Positions 9,448 to 17,877 of a stretch of DNA of 42,194 nucleotides are shown here, one piece after another. Position numbers and translations under genes: made by a program. Source of the stretch: Thermoplasmatota archaeon (lineage in GTDB: Archaea > Thermoplasmatota > E2 > UBA202 > JdFR-43); NCBI GenBank assembly GCA_029259055.1, contig JAPDJP010000010.1, positions 1 through 42,194 on the forward strand. Reading direction: 5' to 3'. The notes beneath the pieces are model-generated. The model saw only the letters and a list, made by a program, of their open reading frames with translations, was not told the origin of the DNA and did not search any database. The stretch's first letter is position 1; each line of letters starts with the position of its first letter.

Positions 9448-10791
9448 ATGAGAATATTACTTATATTTCCAAAACTCGAACACGGAGTAACAACTTATAG
9501 AGATAAGGGAACTCCTTTTGCTGTTCTATTTGGGAATCCCTCTTTAAGTTTACCGCAAGTAGCAGCTTGCACTCCTCCAAAACATGAAGTAAAAATTTTA
9601 AATGAAAATTTTGAAAAAATAGATTTTGATGAAAAATGGGATTTAGTCGGCATAACGTGCTTAACAATGACAGCTCCTCGCGCATATGAAATAGCTGATG
9701 AATTTAGGAGGAGGGGAGTAAAGGTTGTATTGGGAGGATATCATCCAACAGCTTTGCCAGAAGAGGCAAAGCAACATGCTGATGCAGTTGTTATAGGAGA
9801 AGCTGAAGAAGTATGGGCTGATTTACTTAATGATGCTGAGAAAGGAAAGCTTAAACCATTTTATTATGGTGCCCATGCAGATATGAGCAAGATTCCTATT
9901 CCAAGGAGGGATTTGGTAAAATATAAGCCTTTAACAGAGGGAATACAAACATCTAGAGGTTGTCCAAATGCTTGCGATTTTTGCGCCACATCTGTTTTTT
10001 TAGGAAGAAAATTGAGAGTTAGACCCATAAAACATGTTGTCGAAGAAATGAAACAAATTCCAAACAAAGTTTTAATTTTTAGAGATGCTTCATTGACTCT
10101 TAATCCAAAATATACTATGGAATTGTTTAAAGCAATAAAACCTTTAAAAAAGAAATGGATTGCAAATGGAAACATTAATCTATTGGGCAAGAATGAAAAA
10201 TTTTTAAAAGCTGCTAAAGAAGCTGGCTGTATAGCTTGGTTTGTTGGTTTTGAATCAATTAATCCGGCCAGTTTAAAAGAAGCCCATAAAGTTTCAAATA
10301 AGGTTGAAGATTACGATAGGGCTGTTAAAGTTGTGAGAAAACATGGAATGGGAGTAATAGGGGGTTTTATTTTTGGTTTCGATAATGATACTCCAGACAT
10401 TTTTGATGCTACTTTAGAAGCTGTTCTAAGTTGGGAAATTGATGCTGCAGAATTTAATATACTAACCCCCTATCCTGGAACACCATTATATTATCGTTTG
10501 GATAAGGAAGGAAGAATTCTTACAAAAGATTGGACAAAATATACCCAAGCTCATGTTGTCTATAAACCTAAAAACATGACACCAAAGGAACTGCTCGAAG
10601 GAACAAAAAAGGTGATTAAGGGTTTCTATGCAACTGATAAAATGATCAAGAGAATCACGGGTTCATTAAAATTGCATAAATTCGCTCCATATTCTTTTTC
10701 TCTCCCAACCATAAACATTGCCATGAAAAGATATTATTGGAGGGAATTCTTTAATGGGAAAGATGAAGAAAAGCTTCCTCCTTACACATAA
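9448..10791 (+). CDS. B12-binding domain radical SAM protein
   Basis: 447 aa from the start chosen. Seen: an N-terminal cobalamin-binding Rossmann domain with MRILLIFPK, LVGITCLTMTAPRAYEIADEFRRRG and VVLGGYHPTALPEEA (residues about 1-130). The radical SAM core has the cluster motif RGCPNACDFCATS (CxxxCxxC). The C-terminal third ends in a segment found in many archaeal and bacterial members (YYWREFFNG). Known: such enzymes methylate or form C-C bonds on lipids, antibiotics or cofactors; the hopanoid methylase HpnP and the archaeal tetraether ring enzymes belong to this wide class. The cobalamin loop lacks the classical DxHxxG, which is common. Start 9448 fits both the TATA box and the family N-terminus. 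Substrate unknown; a lipid is plausible. Confidence 0.85.
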   Translation: MRILLIFPKLEHGVTTYRDKGTPFAVLFGNPSLSLPQVAACTPPKHEVKILNENFEKIDFDEKWDLVGITCLTMTAPRAYEIADEFRRRGVKVVLGGYHPTALPEEAKQHADAVVIGEAEEVWADLLNDAEKGKLKPFYYGAHADMSKIPIPRRDLVKYKPLTEGIQTSRGCPNACDFCATSVFLGRKLRVRPIKHVVEEMKQIPNKVLIFRDASLTLNPKYTMELFKAIKPLKKKWIANGNINLLGKNEKFLKAAKEAGCIAWFVGFESINPASLKEAHKVSNKVEDYDRAVKVVRKHGMGVIGGFIFGFDNDTPDIFDATLEAVLSWEIDAAEFNILTPYPGTPLYYRLDKEGRILTKDWTKYTQAHVVYKPKNMTPKELLEGTKKVIKGFYATDKMIKRITGSLKLHKFAPYSFSLPTINIAMKRYYWREFFNGKDEEKLPPYT

Positions 10792-10798
10792 GCCAATA

Positions 10799-10824
10799 AA
10801 ATTATAAACTTTGCTATATATATA
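10799..10824 (+). promoter_or_regulatory. Promoter region of tRNA-Leu
   Basis: AATTATAAAC (10799-10808) centres about 27 bp before the mature 5' end, and CTATATATATA follows. Either could be the TATA element. Confidence 0.45.
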
Positions 10825-10830
10825 GGATGG

Positions 10831-10945
10831 GCAGGGGTAGCCAAGCCAGGCCAACGGCGCAGGACTTAAGATCTCACCAGCCAAGGGTTCGGGAGAAGAA
10901 ATCCTGTGGTGTAGTCCTTCGTGGGTTCGAATCCCACCCCCTGCA
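10831..10945 (+). tRNA. tRNA-Leu (anticodon UAA) with a 30-nt intron
   Basis: Acceptor stem GCAGGGG (10831-10837) pairs with CCCCTGC (10938-10944); discriminator base A at 10945; no CCA encoded. T arm GTGGG-TTCGAAT-CCCAC at 10921-10937. Anticodon stem CAGGA (10860-10864) pairs with TCCTG (10902-10906). The loop is C-T-TAA-G before the interruption, so the anticodon is TAA (10867-10869). The long variable arm (TGGTGTAGTCCTTC region) fits leucine. A 30-nt intron at 10871-10900 between positions 37 and 38 restores a 7-nt loop when removed. A TCTC/GAGA pairing near the splice sites could form the central helix of a bulge-helix-bulge, but the bulges are not the textbook 3-4-3 pattern. Confidence 0.93.
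10871..10900 (+). other. tRNA-Leu(UAA) intron
   Basis: Thirty nucleotides directly 3' of position 37, the canonical archaeal intron site. Removing them joins G37 to A38 and leaves the CAGGA/TCCTG anticodon stem with a normal loop. Excision is expected by the archaeal tRNA splicing endonuclease. Confidence 0.8.
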
Positions 10946-10946
10946 C

Positions 10947-10960
10947 TATATTTAAATATG
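10947..10960 (+). promoter_or_regulatory. TATA-like box of the ABC exporter operon
   Basis: TATATTTAAATATG, centred about 25 bp upstream of ATG 10980, immediately after the tRNA. It implies a leaderless transcript. Confidence 0.55.
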
Positions 10961-10979
10961 ATATCGTATTTTCCAAAGA

Positions 10980-12152
10980 ATGAAAAAAGCGTTGGTGATT
11001 TGCTGGCGCCGTCTTATGGAAGCCTGCCATCAGAAAAAACTTCTGGCTTTTTTAATTTTGTATCCTTTACTCTTCATGGTCATTTTTGGTAGCGTATTTG
11101 GAGGAGAGAATTTTGTGGCTTTTAAAATGGCAATAGTTACAGATTCGCAAGATGAGATAACGCAGGCTTTCATAAACATTTTTAAGGAATATAAGGGAAT
11201 AGATGCGATGGTTGTTAAAAGAGAAGGTGAAATGGAGGAGCAAGCAAAAAATTTGATAGAAAACAAAGATTGTGTGGCGGTAATGTTTCTTCCTAAAAAC
11301 TTTTCTAAATTGGTATTTTTCTATACAAACGTAACTATTTATTATGATGCTTCCGCCGATATTAACACACAAAATATTGCTTTAGGAACGATAAATGGTA
11401 TAATTGAAGCTTTTTCAAGAAACGTTTCCGAGAAAAAGATTAAAGAAATGCAACAGTTTGCAAATCTTACAAAAGAACAAATGGAATACATAAAGGGGAT
11501 TGCTCAACCAATAAATGTTATTACCATTGGATACTCTTCTACAGAAAAGAAGTTAAAATATATTGATTTTTTAGTTCCCGGCTTAATAAGTATGACAATA
11601 ATGTGGACTGGAGTCAGTGGTGTAGCTACTTCATTAGTAGAAGACAGAATCACTGGGATAAGACGAAGAATTTTATCAGCTCCTGTTTCAAGTTATGAAA
11701 TAATTGGAGGAGAAATTTTGAGTAATATTTTAATTATTGGCTTACAAATTGTGATTTTGCTTTTAGTTGCTGTGCTTCTTTTTAAAGTAACAATAGTTGG
11801 CAGTATATGGCTTCTTTCTTTAATCATCATTATAGGAATGCTCTTAATGACTGGCATTGGGTTGGTAATATCTTGCTTAACAAAAACAGCTGAAGAAGCT
11901 TCCCAGCTTAGCATGCTAATTAATTTTCCTATGATGTTTCTTTCTGGCATTTTCTTTCCAATGACAACTGGATGGATGTTTTATGTGTCGAGGATTTTCC
12001 CATTAACATATATAAATGAGGGATTGAGGGGTATTATGATAAAGGGTTCGGACTTCCAAGAAATTCTCTCGCCTTTCTTTATTTCTCTTTCCTTTGCTAT
12101 TGCAATATTCATCATTGGAGTTATTCTAATGAAAAGGAGGGGCGAGGAATGA
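10980..12152 (+). CDS. ABC-2 type transporter permease
   Basis: 390 aa membrane subunit of an exporter. Seen: one N-terminal membrane helix (residues about 23-38, KLLAFLILYPLLFMVIFG), a large extracytoplasmic domain up to about residue 195, then five hydrophobic helices. The conserved ABC-2 segment VEDRITGIRRRILSAPVSSYEIIGGEI lies between helices, and LINFPMMFLSGIFFPMT is typical of the family. Overlaps the ATPase gene by 4 nt (ATGA), so subunits are coupled. Known: ABC-2 exporters move drugs, lipids or glycans; the substrate cannot be inferred. Confidence 0.88.
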   Translation: MKKALVICWRRLMEACHQKKLLAFLILYPLLFMVIFGSVFGGENFVAFKMAIVTDSQDEITQAFINIFKEYKGIDAMVVKREGEMEEQAKNLIENKDCVAVMFLPKNFSKLVFFYTNVTIYYDASADINTQNIALGTINGIIEAFSRNVSEKKIKEMQQFANLTKEQMEYIKGIAQPINVITIGYSSTEKKLKYIDFLVPGLISMTIMWTGVSGVATSLVEDRITGIRRRILSAPVSSYEIIGGEILSNILIIGLQIVILLLVAVLLFKVTIVGSIWLLSLIIIIGMLLMTGIGLVISCLTKTAEEASQLSMLINFPMMFLSGIFFPMTTGWMFYVSRIFPLTYINEGLRGIMIKGSDFQEILSPFFISLSFAIAIFIIGVILMKRRGEE

Positions 12153-13087
12153 GTGCCATTGTAGTTGAAAATTTAAAAAAATATTTTAATGGCATAAAAG
12201 CTGTTGATGGTGTATCGTTTGAAGTTGAGGAGGGAGAAATTTTTGCTTTACTCGGCCCTAATGGAGCAGGGAAAACAACAACAGTAAGATTGCTTACTTG
12301 CCAAATTAAGCCAACAGAAGGAAAAGCAAGCGTTTTTGGATATGATATAGTGAAGGAGGGAAATAAAATCAGGAAACTCATAGGCATAGTTCCTCAGGAA
12401 AGGGCATTGAACGAGCTATTAACAGCTGAGCAAAATTTATATTTTTATGGAATGCTGTATGATTTACCAAAAAGACAAATAAAAAGAAAGATTGATGAGC
12501 TTCTTCCTATAATGGGACTGGAACATAGGAGGAAAGAGCTTGTAAAAAATTTTTCTGGAGGAATGAAACAGAGATTGAGTATTATATTGGCTTTACTACA
12601 TGAACCAAAATTGTTATTCTTGGATGAACCTACAACGGGCTTAGACCCGCAAGCAAGGCGCCATATCTGGAAATTTATTAGAGAAATAAACGATAAAGGG
12701 ACAACGGTATTTCTTACAACACATTATATGGAGGAGGCTGATAATCTATGTAATAGAGTTGCAATTATAGATAATGGAAAAATAATAGCATTGGATAAAC
12801 CTTCGAATCTTAAGAGAAAACTTGAAAGAGAAAAAATTGTTGAGATTGAGGTTGATATTGAAACTGATGCTGAGAAAAAATTGCTCGAAAAATTAAAAGG
12901 AATAGAAGGTATTAAGCATCTTAATTATTCAAATGGAATCCTTAAACTATTTGTTGAAGATAGGAAGGGATTGCTTCTTGATGTAATTAAAACATTATCG
13001 GAGAAAAATATTAAAGCAATGGCTACCGTTGAGCCAACTTTAGAAGACGTTTTTATATCTTTAACTGGAAAGAGGTTAAGAGATTAG
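12149..13087 (+). CDS. ABC transporter ATP-binding protein (DrrA-like)
   Basis: 312 aa. Seen: Walker A GPNGAGKTT, Q-loop GIVPQERALNELLTAEQN, signature FSGGMKQRLS, Walker B LLFLDEPTTGLDPQARR and switch His in LTTHYMEEADNLC, followed by a C-terminal regulatory stretch of about 90 residues ending EPTLEDVFISLTGKRLRD. That layout is the one of daunorubicin-resistance (DrrA/CcmA-like) exporters. It forms the energising subunit for the permease just upstream, whose stop it overlaps. Confidence 0.93.
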   Translation: MSAIVVENLKKYFNGIKAVDGVSFEVEEGEIFALLGPNGAGKTTTVRLLTCQIKPTEGKASVFGYDIVKEGNKIRKLIGIVPQERALNELLTAEQNLYFYGMLYDLPKRQIKRKIDELLPIMGLEHRRKELVKNFSGGMKQRLSIILALLHEPKLLFLDEPTTGLDPQARRHIWKFIREINDKGTTVFLTTHYMEEADNLCNRVAIIDNGKIIALDKPSNLKRKLEREKIVEIEVDIETDAEKKLLEKLKGIEGIKHLNYSNGILKLFVEDRKGLLLDVIKTLSEKNIKAMATVEPTLEDVFISLTGKRLRD

Positions 13088-13097
13088 GAAGGAAGAA

Positions 13098-13110
13098 AAG
13101 TATATAAACC
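13098..13110 (+). promoter_or_regulatory. TATA box of ppdK
   Basis: AAGTATATAAACC, with TATATAAA at 13101-13108 centred 25 bp before the ATG at 13130. A strong archaeal TATA match with a leaderless spacing. Confidence 0.65.
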
Positions 13111-13129
13111 AATTACATTAGGCAGATAG

Positions 13130-15712
13130 ATGAAAATTATTTATCTTTTTGAGGAAGGAAGCAAAGAAATGAAAGAACTGTTAGGCAATAAGGGGGCTCA
13201 GTTATGCGAGATGTACAGAATTGGCGTGCCTGTTCCACCTGGCTTTGTAATCTCGACAAAAGCTTGCATATCATATTTTAAGGAAAGAAAATTGAGCGAT
13301 GATTTAAAACAGAAAGTTATTGAAGCATTAAAAGAAATTGAAAAAAGAACAGGAAAAAAGTTTGGGGATAAGAAAAATCCTTTACTTTTATCTGTTCGCT
13401 CTGGGGCGCCTGTTTCAATGCCTGGGATGATGGACACAATTTTAAACTTAGGGTTAAATGATGAAATCGTCGAAGAGCTTGCCAAATCAAATGAATGGTT
13501 TGCATATGATACCTATAGAAGATTTTTGAGCATGTTTGGAGAAATTGTAATGAACATTGATAAAGACAAATTTGAGGAGATAATGAATAAATGGAAAGAA
13601 ATAGAGAAAGTAAAATCTGACCAAGAACTTTCAGTTAATGCTCTAAAGGAAATTGTTAAGGAATATAAGGAATTATATAAGCTTCCTTCTCCGCAGGAGC
13701 AATTATTCATGGCAATTGAAGCTGTTTTCAAATCATGGAATAATGAAAGGGCTATTCATTATAGAAAGATTCATAATTTACCCGATGATTTGGGAACTGG
13801 TGTTGTTATACAAGCCATGGTTTTTGGGAATTTAGGAGAGGACTGTTTAACTGGTGTGGCATTTACAAGAAATCCATCAGATGGGAAAAAGGAATTGTAC
13901 GGGGAATTCTTAATAAATGCTCAAGGAGAAGATATAGTGTCTGGAAGAAGAAATCCTATGCCCATTTCTATTTTAAAGGAAAAATTTCCAGAAATATATA
14001 AGGAGCTTCTGGAAATAGGAGAAAAATTAGAAAGACACTATAAAGATATGCAGGATATTGAATTTACAGTTGAAAAGGGTAAACTATATATTTTGCAAAC
14101 AAGAACTGCAAAAAGAACTGCAAAAGCTTCTGTTAAAATTGCGGTGGATATGGTAAATGAAGGAATAATAGACAAAAAAGAGGCTATAACAAGAATAGAT
14201 GCTAATTCATTGGAAAAATTGTTACATAAACAGATTAAAAAAACGGATAATTTAAAAATAATTGCAAGAGGATTGCCCGCTTCGCCGGGGGCGGCTGTGG
14301 GCAAGATATGCTTTTCCGCAGATAAAGCTTCTATGATCGGAGATAAGGAGAAAGTTATTCTGGTAAGAAATGAAACAACGCCAGATGACATACATGGAGT
14401 TGTTAAATCTCAGGGCATATTAACGGCAAGGGGAGGAATAACGTCGCATGCTGCTGTTGTTAGCAGAGGATTGGGAATTCCATGTGTTGTTGGTTGCAGT
14501 GCTTTAAAAATAAATGAGGAGGAAGGATATATTGAGGTAAATGGGACTATTTTAAAAGAGGGAGATACCATTGCAATAGATGGAACAACAGGAGAAGTTA
14601 TTTTGGGGGAGGTAGAACTTATTGAAGCAGAATTAATAGAAGAACTTAAAAAATTACTCGAATGGGCTGATGAATATAGAAGGTTAAAGGTATATGCAAA
14701 TGCTGATTTGCCGGAAGATGCAAAAAAAGCATTATACTTTGGAGCTGAGGGCATAGGATTATGCAGGACTGAGCATATGTTTCTTGGAAATCGGTTGCCA
14801 ATAGTTAGGGAAATGATTTTGGATAAAAGTAAAAAGAGGGAAGCATTTAAAAAATTGCTTGAAGAACAGAAAAAGGATTTCTTTGAATTATTTAAAGTAA
14901 TGGATGGAAAACCAGTTGTAATAAGGCTATTAGATGCTCCTTTACACGAATTTCTTCCTAAATATGAGGATTTGGTAGAAAAGAAAATAAAAGGAAGATT
15001 TTCCAGCAAAGAAAAAATCATTTTTGAAAAGGTAAAGGAGCTTAAGGAAGTAAATCCAATGCTTGGTTTTAGAGGAGTAAGATTAGCGATAGTGGAGCCT
15101 GAAATTTATAAAATGCAGGCAAGAGCAATAATAGAAGCAAGTATAATGGCAATGGAAAATGGCTACAAGGCTATACCATATATTGAAATACCGATTGTCA
15201 GTGATGCTAACGAAATAAAGGAAATTAAAAAATACATTATAAAAGAAATAGAAAAAGTTTTTAAGGAAAAAGGAAAAGAAATAGATTATAAAATTGGGGC
15301 AATGATTGAGCTTCCAAGAGCTTGTTTTGTTGCAGATGAAATAGCAAAAGAAGTTGATTTTATATCATTTGGAACAAACGATTTAACGCAAACCACTTTT
15401 GGTTATAGCAGAGACGATGCAGAAGAGGAATTTTTAGGAATATATTTTGAGAAGAAAATACTTGAAAAAGACCCTTTTAGCGTGTTGGATGAAAAAGGAG
15501 TAGGAGAATTAATGAAAATAGCTGTTAATAAGGCTAGAAAAATCAAGGGAAAGGAAATAGAAATAGGGATATGCGGGGAACATGGGGGAGAGCCTAATTC
15601 AATAAGATTTTGTCATAAAATTGGTTTAGATTTGGTTAGCTGTTCTCCATATAGAATTGCTATTGCAAGACTATCGGCTGCACAAGCTTCCATTATCGAC
15701 AATAATAAATAA
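13130..15712 (+). CDS. ppdK: Pyruvate, phosphate dikinase
   Basis: 860 aa, within the family range. Catalyses reversible ATP + Pi + pyruvate to AMP + PPi + PEP. Seen: an N-terminal ATP-grasp domain (LSVRSGAPVSMPGMMDTILNLG and the VFGNLGEDCLTGVAFTRNPSDG region), then the central phosphohistidine domain GGITSHAAVVSRGLGIPCVVG with catalytic His440. The C-terminal TIM barrel has EGIGLCRTEHMF, GFRGVRL, SFGTNDLTQTTFG and GICGEHGGEP with catalytic Cys815. The PPDK-specific N-terminus (YLFEEGSKEMKELLGNKGAQLCEMYRIGVPVPPGF) separates it from PEP synthase. Probably serves PEP formation or glycolysis depending on PPi. aRF1 follows after 19 nt. Confidence 0.97.
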   Translation: MKIIYLFEEGSKEMKELLGNKGAQLCEMYRIGVPVPPGFVISTKACISYFKERKLSDDLKQKVIEALKEIEKRTGKKFGDKKNPLLLSVRSGAPVSMPGMMDTILNLGLNDEIVEELAKSNEWFAYDTYRRFLSMFGEIVMNIDKDKFEEIMNKWKEIEKVKSDQELSVNALKEIVKEYKELYKLPSPQEQLFMAIEAVFKSWNNERAIHYRKIHNLPDDLGTGVVIQAMVFGNLGEDCLTGVAFTRNPSDGKKELYGEFLINAQGEDIVSGRRNPMPISILKEKFPEIYKELLEIGEKLERHYKDMQDIEFTVEKGKLYILQTRTAKRTAKASVKIAVDMVNEGIIDKKEAITRIDANSLEKLLHKQIKKTDNLKIIARGLPASPGAAVGKICFSADKASMIGDKEKVILVRNETTPDDIHGVVKSQGILTARGGITSHAAVVSRGLGIPCVVGCSALKINEEEGYIEVNGTILKEGDTIAIDGTTGEVILGEVELIEAELIEELKKLLEWADEYRRLKVYANADLPEDAKKALYFGAEGIGLCRTEHMFLGNRLPIVREMILDKSKKREAFKKLLEEQKKDFFELFKVMDGKPVVIRLLDAPLHEFLPKYEDLVEKKIKGRFSSKEKIIFEKVKELKEVNPMLGFRGVRLAIVEPEIYKMQARAIIEASIMAMENGYKAIPYIEIPIVSDANEIKEIKKYIIKEIEKVFKEKGKEIDYKIGAMIELPRACFVADEIAKEVDFISFGTNDLTQTTFGYSRDDAEEEFLGIYFEKKILEKDPFSVLDEKGVGELMKIAVNKARKIKGKEIEIGICGEHGGEPNSIRFCHKIGLDLVSCSPYRIAIARLSAAQASIIDNNK

Positions 15713-15731
15713 CCTTAATTCTTTAGCAACG

Positions 15732-16934
15732 ATGCTCAGTAAAACAGAAAAATACCTATTCAAAAAGAAACTGGAGGAATTAAAAAGCATTAGAGGACAG
15801 CATACTGAGCTTATTTCCTTATATATCCCCCCAAATAGAAGAATAAGCGATGTTATGGCACATTTAAGAGATGAATATTCTCAATCTTCAAATATTAAAT
15901 CAAAGCAAACAAGAAAAAATGTTTTATCTGCAATAGAATCAATAATGGCGAGATTAAGATATTTTAAAGAACCACCACCAAATGGAATGGTATTCTTTGT
16001 TGGAATGGTGGGTGAGCCGCCGAAACTTGTCGCGGAAATTGTAGAGCCCCCTATTCCAATAAATATATACTTATACAGATGCGATTCTCAATTTTATTTA
16101 GAACCATTGGAAAGATTGCTGGAAGAAAAGGATGTTTATGGTCTTTTATTAATTGATAGAAGAGAGGCAACCATTGGTTTTTTAACAGGAAGCAGAATAG
16201 AAATGGCAGCTTATATGACATCAAGAGTTCCTGGAAAGCATAAAAAAGGGGGGCAAAGTCAAAGAAGATTTGAAAGATTAACGGAAATTGCAGCTCATGA
16301 ATGGTTCACTAAAGTCGGAGAAAAAGCAAATCAATTATTCTTGGAAAAGAAGAACTTAAAAGGTATATTGGTAGGAGGACCCGGCCCAACAAAAAGGGAA
16401 TTTGTTAATGGAAACTATCTTGACTATAGAATAAAGAAGAAAATCATTGGATTTTATGATACTGGATATACCGATGAATATGGGCTTAGGGAACTTGTAA
16501 GCTCTGCCTCCACTGATTTAGAACAAATGGATATAATAAGGGATAAGAAACTGATGCAGAAATTCCTTAATGAGATAAAAAAGAATAGCGGACTTGCTAT
16601 TTATGGGGAAAAGGAAGTTAGAAAAGCTTTAGAAATGGGAGCTGTCGAGGTTGTTATGGTTTCAGATGCTTTAGAAAAGTATAAAATAAGGGCAAAATGC
16701 AAAAGTTGTGGTTATGAAGTAAATGGAATATTTGAGAAAGTTGATTTAACATGTCCTCACTGCTCAATTCCTATGGGAATATTGGAAAGGAAAGATATTG
16801 TTGAAGAATATGCAGAGCTTGCTGAAAAAAGTTCTGCAGAATTCGAAATAATAGGAAGAGAAAGCGAGGAAGGTGAGATTTTATATAAAGCGTTCGGTGG
16901 AATAGCTGGTATTCTTAGATATAAAATAGAGTAG
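15732..16934 (+). CDS. prf1: Peptide chain release factor 1 (aRF1)
   Basis: 400 aa from ATG 15732; the frame is open further upstream (15657) inside ppdK, but the family begins at MLSKTEKYLFKKKLEELKSI, so that start is chosen. Recognises all three stop codons and hydrolyses peptidyl-tRNA. Seen: stop-codon recognition motif SSNIKSKQTRKNV, peptidyl-tRNA hydrolysis motif KKGGQSQRRFERL, and a C-domain with a zinc-binding minidomain CKSCGYEV and CPHCSIPMG. A weak TATA-like AATAATAAAT (15701-15710) sits about 26 bp upstream, overlapping the ppdK 3' end. Confidence 0.96.
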   Translation: MLSKTEKYLFKKKLEELKSIRGQHTELISLYIPPNRRISDVMAHLRDEYSQSSNIKSKQTRKNVLSAIESIMARLRYFKEPPPNGMVFFVGMVGEPPKLVAEIVEPPIPINIYLYRCDSQFYLEPLERLLEEKDVYGLLLIDRREATIGFLTGSRIEMAAYMTSRVPGKHKKGGQSQRRFERLTEIAAHEWFTKVGEKANQLFLEKKNLKGILVGGPGPTKREFVNGNYLDYRIKKKIIGFYDTGYTDEYGLRELVSSASTDLEQMDIIRDKKLMQKFLNEIKKNSGLAIYGEKEVRKALEMGAVEVVMVSDALEKYKIRAKCKSCGYEVNGIFEKVDLTCPHCSIPMGILERKDIVEEYAELAEKSSAEFEIIGRESEEGEILYKAFGGIAGILRYKIE

Positions 16935-16939
16935 TAAGT

Positions 16940-16947
16940 TTTATAAG
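16940..16947 (+). promoter_or_regulatory. TATA box of the Sec61-beta/GTPase pair
   Basis: TTTATAAG centred about 24 bp before ATG 16967, located just after the aRF1 stop. There is no Shine-Dalgarno before the small ORF, so a leaderless transcript is likely. Confidence 0.6.
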
Positions 16948-16966
16948 CAATTCTTTTTATATTATC

Positions 16967-17125
16967 ATGCCAAAAAGGAGGACAGGTTTTCAATCAGCTG
17001 CTGGATTAGTAAGATATTTTGAGGAAGAAAAAACAGGAGTAAAAATTGACCCGAGAATTATAATAGTTCTTACGATTGCAACAGCTGTTGTAATAACAGC
17101 TTTAAAAATACTTTATCCTGTCTAA
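16967..17125 (+). CDS. secG: Preprotein translocase subunit Sec61-beta
   Basis: 52 aa, the normal size for archaeal Sec61-beta. Third, non-essential subunit of the SecYE-beta channel, tail-anchored with its N-terminus in the cytoplasm. Seen: basic N-terminus MPKRRTGFQSAAGLVRYFEEE, with the conserved AGLVRYFEEE stretch leading into the C-terminal membrane helix (residues about 31-50, IIIVLTIATAVVITALKILY), ending at residue 52. The TAA stop shares one base with the ATG of the GTPase gene, so the two are translationally coupled. Confidence 0.93.
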   Translation: MPKRRTGFQSAAGLVRYFEEEKTGVKIDPRIIIVLTIATAVVITALKILYPV

Positions 17126-17823
17126 TGTTTGTTATTGTTATTGGACCAGCAGCTGCTGGTAAAACGAGCTTAGCAATAAAACTGGCGGAAAATGGCATTT
17201 TAATAAACTTAGACCCTGCAACAAGTATTGATGCGGATATTGATATAAGAAAATGGATTAGGGTAGAGGATGTGCAGAAAAAATATAGCTTAGGCATAAA
17301 CGGAGCATTGTTAAAAAGTATGGAACTGATTTCTGAGAATAATGAGTGGATAAAAAAGGATAAAAATGAAATTAAAGTTGTCGATACTCCTGGTCAGCTA
17401 GAAATTTTTCTTTATCATGATTATGGTAGGAAAATAGTTGAAAAACTTTCAAATTATGATTCTATAGTAATGTTATTTATTGTTGATGCAACAGAAATAC
17501 TTTCTGTTGAAAATTATTTGGCTATACTTGCTCAAAATGCTATGATTAATTTAAAATTAATGAATCCATGTATTACTGTAATAAATAAAATAGATTTAGT
17601 GGATAGAAAAAATTTGATTAAATATATTGATAAAATGAAACTGGAAAAAATTTTACAAAAGGAAGATGTCTTATATTCATTGGCAAAAGGATTAGTGGAC
17701 TACATTGAATATACAAGCATTTATCAACGCCCATTACTTGTTTCAGCAAAAACTGGAGAAGGCATGGATGATTTGCTTTCTGCAATACATGAAATCCATT
17801 GTGCCTGTGGCGATTTGTCCTAA
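17125..17823 (+). CDS. GPN-loop-like GTPase with an altered GPN motif
   Basis: 232 aa. Seen: Walker A GPAAAGKTS at residues 7-15, INLDPATS (family NLDPA motif), G3 DTPGQLEIF, G4 NKID near residue 155, and SAKTGEGMDDLL (G5). In the family the insertion that gives it its name reads LGPNGA; here it is LGINGA, residues 56-61, so the proline is replaced by isoleucine. Known: GPN GTPases dimerise through the GPN loop, and eukaryotic ones assist RNA polymerase II assembly. Coupled to Sec61-beta by a one-base overlap. It is either a divergent but working member or one with altered GTP hydrolysis. Confidence 0.85.
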   Translation: MFVIVIGPAAAGKTSLAIKLAENGILINLDPATSIDADIDIRKWIRVEDVQKKYSLGINGALLKSMELISENNEWIKKDKNEIKVVDTPGQLEIFLYHDYGRKIVEKLSNYDSIVMLFIVDATEILSVENYLAILAQNAMINLKLMNPCITVINKIDLVDRKNLIKYIDKMKLEKILQKEDVLYSLAKGLVDYIEYTSIYQRPLLVSAKTGEGMDDLLSAIHEIHCACGDLS

Positions 17824-17848
17824 TACTTTTCACAATTGCACCATACAT

Positions 17849-17856
17849 TTTATAAA
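17849..17856 (+). promoter_or_regulatory. TATA box of the PKD surface-protein gene
   Basis: TTTATAAA centred 25 bp before ATG 17878; no Shine-Dalgarno follows. Confidence 0.6.
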
Positions 17857-17877
17857 TTAAAAATAATTTCATAACCC

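Noticed and set aside
5811-10791. Reading the LuxE-like gene as part of a bioluminescence (lux) operon
   Set aside because: No luciferase, fatty-acid reductase or acyl-transferase genes are present; only the acyl-protein synthetase family is shared.
15657-15731. N-terminal extension of aRF1 into ppdK
   Set aside because: These 25 codons lie in another frame of ppdK and precede the conserved family start at 15732.
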